Position numbers and translations under genes: made by a program. The notes beneath the pieces were generated by a model that was not told the origin of the DNA, did no database searches, and saw only the letters and a program-made list of their open reading frames with translations. Shown here piece by piece: positions 34,894-43,703 of a DNA stretch of 63,448 nt. Source of the DNA: Burkholderiales bacterium (lineage in GTDB: Bacteria; Pseudomonadota; Gammaproteobacteria; Burkholderiales; Casimicrobiaceae); NCBI GenBank assembly GCA_031270015.1, contig JAISYH010000016.1:1-63448 (forward strand). Direction: 5' to 3'. Numbering within the stretch: position 1 is the first letter of the stretch; every line of letters starts with the position of its first letter.

Positions 34894-35847
34894 ATGTCGG
34901 AAAAAGCATTGAAAGCATTAGGACGCGATGCCGCCTACCAACTTGCGAACGTTGCCAAAACACGTCCTCAATACGGCGCGTTGACACCCAAGTGGTTGTC
35001 GAGAGTCTTGGAGTTCAAAGGGCTTGAATCGGGCATTTATCGCGTGAACCGAGTGGTGGAAGGAGAAACGCCGCTTGATGCGTTGTGCAACCAAGACCCC
35101 AAGAAAATAGATATTCCCAAAGGCTATATTGAATACGAAACCAAGCCGCGCGAATACCGGCTTTCTTCGATCTCTACAATTGTCAATGTGGATACAAAAA
35201 TACAAGATGTGTACAGTGTTCCTTACGATCAAACGCAAGAACAAATCGCGCTTGCGGTAGAAAGTTTGAAAGAACGGCAAGAAAGCCAAATCATCAATAA
35301 CGACGATTACGGTCTTCTGAAAAACGTGGCGGACAGCCAGCGTATTCAACCTCGTTACGGTCGTCCGATACCCGATGATTTGGACGAACTGATTACCAAA
35401 GTGTGGAAAGATCCTTCTTTCTTTCTCGCGCATCCGCGCGCTATTGCGGCATTCGCGCGTGAATGCACTCGTCGCGGCGTGCCGCCGGCTACGGTGAATA
35501 TCGCGGGTGGTACGTTCATTTCCTGGCGTGGTATTCCCATTATCCCAACGGATAAACTTTTCGTGGACGGACTCAAAAGTCCGACGGCTAAAACTGGGAA
35601 AACCAATATTCTGCTTGTTCGCACGGGAGAAAGTAAACGCGGCGTAGTCGGGTTGTATCAAACGGGGCTGCCTAGTGAACAAGCGCGGGGGATTTCAGTG
35701 CGTTTTCGCGGTATCGATGATAATGGTGTCGCCTCGTATTTGCTTTCGGTTTATTGCTCCGCGGCGATTCTGGCGACGGATGCCTTGGCGGTATTGGAAG
35801 ACGTAGAAGTCGGGGATTATTATGACTATACCCAAAACCCCGTATAA
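34894..35847 (+). CDS. Family 2A encapsulin shell protein (SrpI-like)
   Basis: The 317-residue protein matches the HK97-fold shell proteins of family 2A encapsulins, with the N-terminal arm (ALGRDAAYQLANVAKTRPQYGALTP), INRVVEG-like and YSVPYDQTQEQIALAVE segments, the DYGLLKNV region, RRGVPPATVNIAGGTFISWRGIPIIPTDKL, and the long C-terminal part ending DYYDYTQNPV. Such proteins self-assemble into icosahedral capsids; the homologues in Synechococcus and Acinetobacter enclose a cysteine desulfurase, and the latter stores elemental sulfur. The start at ATG 34894 has TAAGGAG upstream. The next gene, a desulfurase, overlaps its last 26 bases. Confidence 0.9.
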   Translation: MSEKALKALGRDAAYQLANVAKTRPQYGALTPKWLSRVLEFKGLESGIYRVNRVVEGETPLDALCNQDPKKIDIPKGYIEYETKPREYRLSSISTIVNVDTKIQDVYSVPYDQTQEQIALAVESLKERQESQIINNDDYGLLKNVADSQRIQPRYGRPIPDDLDELITKVWKDPSFFLAHPRAIAAFARECTRRGVPPATVNIAGGTFISWRGIPIIPTDKLFVDGLKSPTAKTGKTNILLVRTGESKRGVVGLYQTGLPSEQARGISVRFRGIDDNGVASYLLSVYCSAAILATDALAVLEDVEVGDYYDYTQNPV

Positions 35848-37360
35848 TCCCGCCGATTACGGATTGCCTTCCGAAGCGGATCTGGCGCGTTTTGCTTCTC
35901 TCTGGTTTTCTGAGTTTGACATTGCGCAGGTCGAGGATTCCAAAGTAGTAGCGGATGAGATTGTAAGTGAAAGCGAAAGCCATTTGTCGCCGACCCTGCA
36001 ATTTGCGCGTAATACTCCGGCGTATTCTCCAAAAGTATTATCCAAAGAGCAATTGGAAATAATGCCGTATTTGACTGAATCTGCAATCGCCACGGATTTG
36101 CCCGCGAATCGCGGCGAAAATTCGAGCGCGCGATACGTCGGCGCCAAGAGCATCGACGCGATTCGTGCCGATTTTCCGATTCTTTCCGAGAAGATCAATG
36201 GTCACGATCTCGTCTGGTTGGATAACGCGGCAACGACGCAACGTCCCAAAGCGGTGATCGAGCGCCTCGTTCATTATTATGAGCACGAAAACTCGAACGT
36301 GCATCGGGGCGCGCATGAACTTGCGGCGCGATCTACCGATGCGTATGAGGGAGCGCGTGAGAAAGTCGCCCGCTTCATCGGCGCGCCGTCGGCGGATAAT
36401 ATCGTATTCGTCCGCGGAACGACCGAAGGCATCAATCTGGTTGCGCATGCTTATGTGAAGCAATTATTGAACCCCGGAGACGAGATCATTCTCACCTTGC
36501 TGGAACATCACGCCAATATTGTACCCTGGCAAATCATTGCTGGAGAAACAGGCGCGTTGATTCGTGTTGCGCCCGTCGACGCAAGTGGACAGATCGTTTT
36601 ATCGGAATACGAACGGCTCTTCAATCATCGCACTCGTTTTGTCTCGGCGCCTCAGGTATCCAATGCGTTGGGTACGATTACACCTATTGCCGAAATGATC
36701 CACATCGCCCACGCGCATGGCGCGCGCGTTCTGGTCGATGGCGCACAAGGCGTTTCCCATATACCGGTCAATGTAAGCGCGCTCGATGCGGATTTTTATG
36801 TTTTTTCGGGACACAAGATATTTGCTCCTAACGGTATTGGCGCGTTATACGGCAAAGAAGAGGTATTAGAAGCGGCAAAACCTTATCAGGGCGGCGGCAA
36901 TATGATTGCCGACGTGACGTTCGAGCGGACGCTTTATCAGAAACCGCCAGCCAAATTTGAAGCCGGAACTGGAAGCATCGCCGACGCGGTGGGATTGGGT
37001 GCCGCGCTGGATTATGTGTCGATTATCGGCATGGAACATATCGCGGCGTGGGAACACGAGCTTGTCCAATACGGAACGAAAGAACTTTCCAGAGTACAGG
37101 GATTGCGTCTTTTGGGAAACGCGACGGAAAAAGCCAGTGTGCTTTCTTTCGTGCTGGAGGGTTTCGATCTCGATAAAGTAGGAAAGTATTTAAACACGAA
37201 AGGAATCGCAGTTCGCGCAGGGCATCATTGCGCCCAGCCCATTCACCGATTTTTCGGCGTGGAAGGCTCGGTTCGTCCTTCGGTGGCTTTTTATAATACG
37301 TTTGAAGAAATCGACAAACTGGTACGCGCGCTTTTCGAGCTGACCGGAAAGAGATGGTAA
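35822..37360 (+). CDS. Encapsulin cargo: SufS-type cysteine desulfurase with N-terminal extension
   Basis: From about residue 111 the 512-residue protein is a group II (SufS/CsdA) desulfurase: IDAIRADFPILSEKINGHDLVWLDNAATTQRP, PLP lysine K332 in SGHK, active cysteine C470 in RAGHHCAQP. It converts cysteine to alanine and an enzyme persulfide. Residues 1-110 are not part of the enzyme; they are low in predicted structure, with conserved-looking islands (YNPADYGLPSEADLARFASL, FARNTPAYSPKVL) like the cargo-loading regions of family 2A desulfurases, though shorter than in Synechococcus. Overlap with the shell gene suggests coupled translation and fixed stoichiometry. Confidence 0.92.
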   Translation: MTIPKTPYNPADYGLPSEADLARFASLWFSEFDIAQVEDSKVVADEIVSESESHLSPTLQFARNTPAYSPKVLSKEQLEIMPYLTESAIATDLPANRGENSSARYVGAKSIDAIRADFPILSEKINGHDLVWLDNAATTQRPKAVIERLVHYYEHENSNVHRGAHELAARSTDAYEGAREKVARFIGAPSADNIVFVRGTTEGINLVAHAYVKQLLNPGDEIILTLLEHHANIVPWQIIAGETGALIRVAPVDASGQIVLSEYERLFNHRTRFVSAPQVSNALGTITPIAEMIHIAHAHGARVLVDGAQGVSHIPVNVSALDADFYVFSGHKIFAPNGIGALYGKEEVLEAAKPYQGGGNMIADVTFERTLYQKPPAKFEAGTGSIADAVGLGAALDYVSIIGMEHIAAWEHELVQYGTKELSRVQGLRLLGNATEKASVLSFVLEGFDLDKVGKYLNTKGIAVRAGHHCAQPIHRFFGVEGSVRPSVAFYNTFEEIDKLVRALFELTGKRW

Positions 37361-37364
37361 TGCA

Positions 37365-38312
37365 ATGGACACTCGCTTGAAATATTTGACGAATCTACTG
37401 ACAGAAAGTTATGCAAAACACGAAGAGATCATCAAAATAAATTCGATCAATCTCTTGAACCGCAAACTTATTGTCGATATCGTCGAAAAACTGCGCAGTC
37501 TGATATTTCCCGGATATTTTGGAAAGAAAAATATATCGGCAGCATCAGTAGAATATTATACGGGATATCTTCTGGAAGAATTGAGCTTTTCGTTGTCGGA
37601 ACAAATCGCGCGCGCCTTGAAGCACAGCGGCGATTACGCCGACTTGGATGATAGCGTGGTCGCCGGTAAGGCAAAGGAAATTAGCTTTCAGTTCTTATCC
37701 AAATTGCCAGAAGTTCGCGCTTATCTTGCCGACGATGTGTCCGCTTCATTCGATGGTGATCCAGCGGCATTTAGTTTAGATGAAATCATTTCTTCTTATC
37801 CGGGTATTTACGCGATTACGGTATACCGTTTGGCGCACGAGCTTTACGAGCTTGCCGTGCCTTTGATTCCGCGCGTGATGACCGAACACGCGCATAGCGT
37901 TACCGGCATCGACATCCATCCGGGCGCGGTGATCGGGCATCATTTCTTCATCGATCACGGAACGGGCATCGTGATCGGCGAGACGTCGATCATTGGCAAT
38001 TTTGTGAAAATATATCAAGGCGTGACGCTAGGCGCGCTTTCCACACGCGGTGGACAAACACTGAAACAGGTCAAACGCCATCCAACGATAGAAAATCACG
38101 TGACGATCTATTCCGGCGCCTCCATCATGGGCGGCAGTACCGTCATTGGCGAAGGCGTCGTGATTGGCAGCAACGCTTTCGTCACTAAATCGGTGCCCGA
38201 AAAGACCAAAGTCAGCGTCAAGAATCCTGAGTTGCAATTTAAACCGGCGACTTCTGGAAAAGTGGTATCTGTCGAACTGGAGCAAACCGAGTTTTGGGAT
38301 TGGATGATTTAA
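37365..38312 (+). CDS. epsC: Serine O-acetyltransferase EpsC/CysE
   Basis: The 315-residue enzyme has a long helical N-terminal domain and a left-handed beta-helix of hexapeptide repeats (GIDIHPGAVIGHHFFIDHGTGIVIGETSIIGNFVKIYQGVTLGALS), with the catalytic His in DIHPGA. It makes O-acetylserine, the acceptor for sulfur in cysteine synthesis. It lies 4 bases after the desulfurase gene, closing the operon, and is of the EpsC type usually found with family 2A encapsulins. Its presence argues that O-acetylserine rather than O-phosphoserine feeds the CysM-like enzyme. Confidence 0.92.
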   Translation: MDTRLKYLTNLLTESYAKHEEIIKINSINLLNRKLIVDIVEKLRSLIFPGYFGKKNISAASVEYYTGYLLEELSFSLSEQIARALKHSGDYADLDDSVVAGKAKEISFQFLSKLPEVRAYLADDVSASFDGDPAAFSLDEIISSYPGIYAITVYRLAHELYELAVPLIPRVMTEHAHSVTGIDIHPGAVIGHHFFIDHGTGIVIGETSIIGNFVKIYQGVTLGALSTRGGQTLKQVKRHPTIENHVTIYSGASIMGGSTVIGEGVVIGSNAFVTKSVPEKTKVSVKNPELQFKPATSGKVVSVELEQTEFWDWMI

Positions 38313-38452
38313 GGACGGCTTTATAAAGGAAAAACAGAGTTTTTCAGAATATTGTTTTTACTCGATTGTTGATATAATTATCAATTCGATAATTTCAGCG
38401 CGGTCTAGAAAATGTAATAATGGACGCATTTTGTAGCTACCGTGATTGTTGA

Positions 38453-38986
38453 ATGACGCCCGTCCAGCGCAATAATAGCATGACGCCAGGGAAAAGCGAT
38501 GGCGAGAAAAAGACAAAAGTCTATCCGACGGTTATTGCCGCGTCGATTTTTGTGTTTTTTCTTTCCATGCCTCATGTTTTCTTTATGATATATGTTCCGG
38601 CGATTCCATTACTGATATGGATGATGGTCAATTTGGCTCGCGCCATTCGTGACCCAAAAACGAGAAAAATTCGTTTGGCGCGTATAGCGATCTGGATAGT
38701 TGCTATTGGTTTTGTTTGCGGCATTCACCGTGTGATGTATGTGATAACCCGCAGTTACGCCGATGAGGTCATAGTAAAGATCGACCAATTTTCAAAAACG
38801 CATGGATATTGTCCGGAAACATTGGAAGATATGGGAATCGACCGGCAGCAATTCAAAGAAGCGCTTGGATTTGCGAGCTATTCATGCCAAGACGGAAACC
38901 CAAGTCTATATTATGCCGCCACTTTCATTATTTACGATACTTATTCTTATGATTTTGAACAAAGTATCTGGGAATATCGAGATTGA
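38453..38986 (+). CDS. Small inner-membrane protein of unknown function
   Basis: I do not recognise this 177-residue protein. It has two or three hydrophobic helices (around residues 25-65 and 80-100) and a C-terminal domain of about 75 residues with two cysteines (GYCPETLEDMGIDRQQF, YSCQDGNPSLYY), probably periplasmic. No ribosome-binding site is obvious for the first ATG; a second at 38480 is possible. It follows the encapsulin operon after 140 bases and may be unrelated to it. Confidence 0.55.
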   Translation: MTPVQRNNSMTPGKSDGEKKTKVYPTVIAASIFVFFLSMPHVFFMIYVPAIPLLIWMMVNLARAIRDPKTRKIRLARIAIWIVAIGFVCGIHRVMYVITRSYADEVIVKIDQFSKTHGYCPETLEDMGIDRQQFKEALGFASYSCQDGNPSLYYAATFIIYDTYSYDFEQSIWEYRD

Positions 38987-39016
38987 TCGTAAAATAGCGA
39001 TTGGGTTCTGGATTGA

Positions 39017-39748
39017 ATGAAAATGGAAACACATTCCTCTGGGAAAACTTCTACACCTCGTATCGTTATTTTGACCGGCGCGGGTATTTCGGCGGAATCG
39101 GGCATTCCGACATTCCGAGCCAGCGACGGCTTATGGGAACAACATCGGATCGAAGATGTCGCGACGCCGGAAGCATTTTCGCGTCGCCCGCAACTCGTTC
39201 AAACGTTTTATAACGAGCGACGGCGCAAATTATTGAGCGTCGATATCAAACCGAATCCGGCGCATATTGCGTTGGGCGCGTTGCAGCGACGATTTCCTGA
39301 AACTGTCACCATCGTCACGCAAAATATCGACAACCTACACGAACGCGGCGGCGCGTTCAACGTGCTGCACATGCACGGCGAACTTTTGAAGGTACGTTGC
39401 GTGCGTTGCGCTACTGTGATCGAATGGGCGCGTGACGTTGAAATGGGTGACCACTGTGCCGTTTGCGGGGCGGGGTTGCGCCCGCATATCGTTTGGTTTG
39501 GCGAGATGCCTTTTTATATGGACATCATCACCGATGCGTTGCGGCAAGCGGATTTATTCGTTTCTATCGGTACGTCGGGCAACATTTATCCGGCAGCGGG
39601 CTTTGTTGCCGAAGCCAAAACATACGGCGCGGCAACGCTCGAAATCAACCTCGAACCCTCAGGAAATCGGGCGTTTTTTGACGAAGGTTTGTATGGACGC
39701 GCTTCCGAAAAAGTACCAGAATGGGTCAATGGTTTTTTGCAAAATTAA
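39017..39748 (+). CDS. cobB: SIR2-family NAD-dependent protein deacylase
   Basis: The 243-residue protein has the NAD-binding [14 protein letters not shown], the [11 protein letters not shown] and catalytic His (LHMHGE), and a four-cysteine zinc site (CVRC and CAVC), then PHIVWFGE. CobB-type sirtuins remove acyl groups from lysines, for example activating acetyl-CoA synthetase. Presence of the Tyr/Arg pair of desuccinylases is not clear. The gene starts 30 bases after the small membrane protein. Confidence 0.92.
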   Translation: MKMETHSSGKTSTPRIVILTGAGISAESGIPTFRASDGLWEQHRIEDVATPEAFSRRPQLVQTFYNERRRKLLSVDIKPNPAHIALGALQRRFPETVTIVTQNIDNLHERGGAFNVLHMHGELLKVRCVRCATVIEWARDVEMGDHCAVCGAGLRPHIVWFGEMPFYMDIITDALRQADLFVSIGTSGNIYPAAGFVAEAKTYGAATLEINLEPSGNRAFFDEGLYGRASEKVPEWVNGFLQN

Positions 39749-40088
39749 ACCAGTTATTTAATTGAAGTACGATGTTATTTATAATTAGGTAAATTCTTTA
39801 TTTGATCAAGAATTACATGAAGAAACATTAAATATCTGTTTGGGTCGAAAGTGAGGACAGATCACATCCTCATGATGCATTTAACGGAACGGATCAGCGC
39901 TCATAGAAGCAAGGTTCAGAATAGAACACCTCGAACAATCCGATATTTTCAACAAATCCTGCTGCGCAATGATGTTCGAGAGCGCCCACGGCGCAATTTC
40001 TTTGACAAATCGCCGCTTTTCCCGGCAACGTTGCCCCGTTTTTGCCTCGAATCGCCTCGGACAGCGGCGATTCTGCCCGTCCCCGGGG
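39749..40088. other. Intergenic region with two palindromes
   Basis: No gene is supported. It holds a perfect 12-bp palindrome GGCAACGTTGCC at 40024-40035 and a hairpin GAATCGCC/GGCGATTC with a 9-base loop at 40049-40073, both adjoining the IS5-type remnant. They may be parts of the ancient element's end. Confidence 0.45.
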
Positions 40089-40275
40089 TCAGAAGACCTT
40101 GATCCCAGCCTCCTGGAAATAAACCAGCCGCTTCAGGTTATAGCAAGCCGCCATCATCGTCTGCAAAGTCAATGTGCGAATCGATCTCGGAGAGCGGGTC
40201 TCCCAGCGCGTCGATCTTCTGGCGGTGATGTTCGTTGGCGAACAGGTCGGTCTTGATGGCGCTACGCGGTTTCAT
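40089..40275 (-). mobile_element. Internally deleted IS5-type transposase remnant
   Basis: The minus-strand frame from ATG 40275 gives MKPRSAIKTDLFANEHHR and IDALGDPLSEIDSHIDFA, like an IS5-family transposase N-terminus. Directly joined, in another frame, is TMMAACYNLKRLVYFQEAGIKVF-stop, a typical C-terminus of the same family. The whole catalytic middle has been deleted, with the joint inside TTGACTTTGCAGACGATG. It cannot make a transposase; terminal repeats were not found with certainty. Confidence 0.75.
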
Positions 40276-40569
40276 CGGTATGGGGGCAGGCGTCAGAACG
40301 GCGTAATTTTACCAGATGGGCGGGGTTTTCGAGGCGCCCAATAGTTGAAAACGCTGGTTCCGATCTATCCTAAAAAAGGGCGGTTTCTATCCGATGGTAT
40401 GTGTGGATTTTTAGGTCGGGTGGTGGTCGAGGCGATAAGAAAGGATGGATTATGACGTTTCTGTAATTAGCGGCTTGTCAATTCGGCGGAACCTCAAATG
40501 TAGTCGTCATTGTCGAACATCCTTTGGGGCATGACTCGCGATTTTTGATGGGTAAGGTATCATGAGTCT

Positions 40570-41880
40570 ATGATAATCAACCTTTCGCTCATTTTTACGG
40601 CATTTCTGCTGGTATTGCTTAACGGTTTCTTCGTCGCCGCAGAGTTCGGACTGGTGAAGCTGCGGCAGACACGCGTCAAGGCGATTGCAAAAACGTATGG
40701 TTGGCGCGGTCGCATTTTGATGAAAGTTCACGAGCATCTTGACGCTTACCTTTCTGCTTGCCAGTTGGGGATCACGCTGGCTTCGCTGGGTTTGGGTTGG
40801 ATCGGCGAACCCGCGTTTGCGCGGCTGCTTTATCCGTTATTCGCCGCAGTGGGCATTGAAAACGCGAATGTGCTGCACGGGCTTTCGTTTTTTATCGCGT
40901 TTTTCATGATTTCTTATCTGCACATCGTCGTCGGCGAACTGGCGCCGAAATCGTTGGCAATCCGCCAATCGGAAAAGATCGGGGTGTGGACGGCGACGCC
41001 ATTGTATGTGTTTTACTGGATGATGTATCCGGCGATTTGGATTTTGAATCACAGTTCCAATTATCTTTTACGCATGATGGGATTGGATGTGAGCGCGCAG
41101 CACGACAGCGATTACGCGCCGGAGGAATTGAAAGTCATTTTACGCGGTTCGCGCATGGCGGACGGTTACACGAAAGACGAGTGGCGCGTTTTGGCGCAAG
41201 CATTGGATTTTCGCGATCTTGATGTCGGTGATTTGATGCGCCCGGCGAACGAAATGGTTGCGCTTTCGGCGAAGGACGATACCGATGTCAATATCGAGAA
41301 AATGATCGACAACCGTTTCAGCCGTTATCCTTATCTCGATGAGGCGGGGAAGGTCAAGGGCATTATCCACGTCAAAGACGTATTTCCGATTGTGAAGGAT
41401 GGTAAGCCTATTTCGTTAGATGATCTGGCGAGACCGATCGAGACGGTATCGACTCATCTGTCCGCGGCGGATCTTTTCCGCCGGTTTCAGGATGGCGCGC
41501 CGCATTTTACGGTAGTAACGACACAGCAGGGACGACCGGTCGGCTTTATCACGCTGGATAATTTATTGGGCGCATTGGTCGGTGAAATCAGCGATGAATT
41601 CCGTCAGAACAAGAACGAGTGGAAAAGACTCGACGACGGTACTTTGATGGGGAAGGGTAGCCTGACGATTTTTTCGCTGGAACGTGTTTTGGGGATAGAT
41701 ATCGAAGAAACCGGCGTTGATACGGTTGGCGGGTTGGTCATGCAGAAGTTGGGTAATGTGCCTACCGAAAGACAAAGAGTCACATTCGATCGTTTCGATG
41801 TCGAAGTGGAGAAGATGAAAGGACCGCGCATCGTGCGTGTGCGCGTTTATCCCAAGCTGGAAGCGAACGAGACGGCATAA
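40570..41880 (+). CDS. CNNM/CorC-type hemolysin-family membrane protein
   Basis: The 436-residue protein has an N-terminal DUF21/CNNM membrane domain with about four helices (LVLLNGFFVAAEFGLVKLRQTR, CQLGITLASLGLGWIGEPA), a CBS pair (about residues 205-330), and a C-terminal CorC/HlyC domain (IDIEETGVDTVGGLVMQKLGNVP). Members are linked to magnesium or cobalt export and resistance; the old hemolysin name is historical. It stands in front of msbA, 54 bases away. Confidence 0.9.
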   Translation: MIINLSLIFTAFLLVLLNGFFVAAEFGLVKLRQTRVKAIAKTYGWRGRILMKVHEHLDAYLSACQLGITLASLGLGWIGEPAFARLLYPLFAAVGIENANVLHGLSFFIAFFMISYLHIVVGELAPKSLAIRQSEKIGVWTATPLYVFYWMMYPAIWILNHSSNYLLRMMGLDVSAQHDSDYAPEELKVILRGSRMADGYTKDEWRVLAQALDFRDLDVGDLMRPANEMVALSAKDDTDVNIEKMIDNRFSRYPYLDEAGKVKGIIHVKDVFPIVKDGKPISLDDLARPIETVSTHLSAADLFRRFQDGAPHFTVVTTQQGRPVGFITLDNLLGALVGEISDEFRQNKNEWKRLDDGTLMGKGSLTIFSLERVLGIDIEETGVDTVGGLVMQKLGNVPTERQRVTFDRFDVEVEKMKGPRIVRVRVYPKLEANETA

Positions 41881-41933
41881 CGGATGAGCGCGCTTTGTTA
41901 TAATGGACTTCAACGAATTCAGCGCGTTTTTTC

Positions 41934-43703
41934 ATGAATCAACTTAATTTCGATAGCCTGCAACTGTACAAGCGTTTGCTTGGCTATCTTCGCCGCTATC
42001 TCAAAACTTTCGTCGTCTCGCTGATCGCGATGGCATTGGCGGCGGTGACGGAACCGATATTTGTATCATTGATGAAACCGTTGATCGATGAAGGTTTCGT
42101 CGGTAAGGATATGCATACGGTGGTATGGGTGATTTTGTCGATCATCGGGCTTTTTTTATTGCGTGGCGCGGCGAGCTTTGTCAACGATTATTCGACCGCG
42201 TGGCTATCCAGTCATCTGGTGCAATCTTTGCGTCAGGAATTGTTCTCGCGTTTGTTGCGGTTGCCGGTCTCCTATTATGAAAATAATTCTTCGGGACGCA
42301 TGATTTCTCGCGTCACCAACGACGTCAATCAGATCACCGAAGCGGGCTTCAACGTGATTACCGTAACGGTCAAAGATGGTGTCGTGATTATTGGGTTGCT
42401 TGGTCTTTTGTTTTATACCGATTGGCAATTGACGTTGATTTGTCTTTTGGTTTTTCCGACGGTGACGCTTTGCATCAAACTCATCAGCAGAAGGTTACGC
42501 AGGTTGTCGCGCGAAAATCAGCAGCAAGTCGGCATGTTGACGCAAGTATTGAACGAAACTATCGATTGTCATCGGGTGGTGAAAATTTATAATGGCGAAA
42601 AATACGAAAGTGATCGCTTTGGAGAAAGAACCAAAGCGCTTCGTCACAATATAGTCAAGCAGCGCGCTACATCATCTATCAATACGGTAGCGACGCAAAC
42701 GATCATCGCGTTTGCTCTGTCGGCGGTTTTGTATTTTGCGGCGATGCGCTCGTTCCACGGCGCGATTACCACCGGAGACTTTATCGCGTTTTTGACGGGA
42801 ATGCTGATGTTGTTCGCGCCGATCAAGCGCATTACCAATATTACCCAAAGCTTGCAACGCGGCTTGGCGGCGGCGGAGAGCGTTTTTGCTTTTCTCGATG
42901 AAACTGTAGAGCCGGACGATGGAAAAATAGAGCTGAAGCAAACGCAAGGCGCGTTATCGTTCGATAACGTAGTTTTTCGCTATCCAGGCGCGGAACGCAA
43001 TGCGTTAGACTATTTTTCGCTGGAGATTAAAGCGGGCGAAACGTTGGCATTGGTCGGTGTGTCTGGCAGCGGCAAGACGACATTGGTCAATATGATTCCT
43101 CGCTTTTATTTGCCTCAGGAAGGTGTGATTCGGTTGGATGGTGTTCCACTTGACGAATTTACTATGGCGAGTTTACGCGCGCAAATCGCGTTGGTTAGTC
43201 AAGAAGTCGTATTGTTTAACGATACGGTAGCGGCAAATATTGCTTATGGACATTATGGGCAAGCGTCGCATGAGGAAATCGTCGAAGCGGCGCGGGCAGC
43301 CAATGCGCTAGAATTTATCGAGCAAATGCCGGAAGGCTTTGGTACCCTGATCGGAGAAAGAGGACTCCGTTTGTCGGGAGGGCAACGTCAGCGTTTGGCG
43401 ATTGCGCGGGCGTTACTCAAGAATGTGCCGATTCTGATCCTTGACGAAGCGACCAGCGCGTTGGATACGCAGTCAGAGCGGCTAGTTCAAACGGCGTTGG
43501 AGAACCTGATGAAGAATCGCACGACTATCGTGATCGCGCATCGACTATCGACTATCGAAAACGCCAACCGCATCGCGGTGATGGAACACGGGCGACTGGT
43601 AGAACTGGGCGCGCATCACGAATTGCTGAATCGAAATGGTATTTACGCGAAACTTCATCGACTGCAATTCAATCAATCGTTATCGACAAAGGAGAAGGAA
43701 TGA
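41934..43703 (+). CDS. msbA: Lipid A export ABC transporter MsbA
   Basis: MsbA flips lipid A-core across the inner membrane. The 589-residue half-transporter has six membrane helices (residues 20-310) and an ATPase domain with Walker A GVSGSGKTT, signature LSGGQRQRLAIARAL and Walker B ILILDEATSAL, then the H-loop AHRLSTIENA. Its stop overlaps the start of the following glycosyltransferase (ATGA), so it belongs to the LPS operon. Confidence 0.95.
   Translation: MNQLNFDSLQLYKRLLGYLRRYLKTFVVSLIAMALAAVTEPIFVSLMKPLIDEGFVGKDMHTVVWVILSIIGLFLLRGAASFVNDYSTAWLSSHLVQSLRQELFSRLLRLPVSYYENNSSGRMISRVTNDVNQITEAGFNVITVTVKDGVVIIGLLGLLFYTDWQLTLICLLVFPTVTLCIKLISRRLRRLSRENQQQVGMLTQVLNETIDCHRVVKIYNGEKYESDRFGERTKALRHNIVKQRATSSINTVATQTIIAFALSAVLYFAAMRSFHGAITTGDFIAFLTGMLMLFAPIKRITNITQSLQRGLAAAESVFAFLDETVEPDDGKIELKQTQGALSFDNVVFRYPGAERNALDYFSLEIKAGETLALVGVSGSGKTTLVNMIPRFYLPQEGVIRLDGVPLDEFTMASLRAQIALVSQEVVLFNDTVAANIAYGHYGQASHEEIVEAARAANALEFIEQMPEGFGTLIGERGLRLSGGQRQRLAIARALLKNVPILILDEATSALDTQSERLVQTALENLMKNRTTIVIAHRLSTIENANRIAVMEHGRLVELGAHHELLNRNGIYAKLHRLQFNQSLSTKEKE

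Noticed and set aside
32070-38312. The carrier, JAMM and MoeB set as part of a thio-siderophore (PDTC or quinolobactin) pathway.
   Set aside because: No other siderophore synthesis genes are present, and cysM, epsC and a cysteine desulfurase point to cysteine metabolism.
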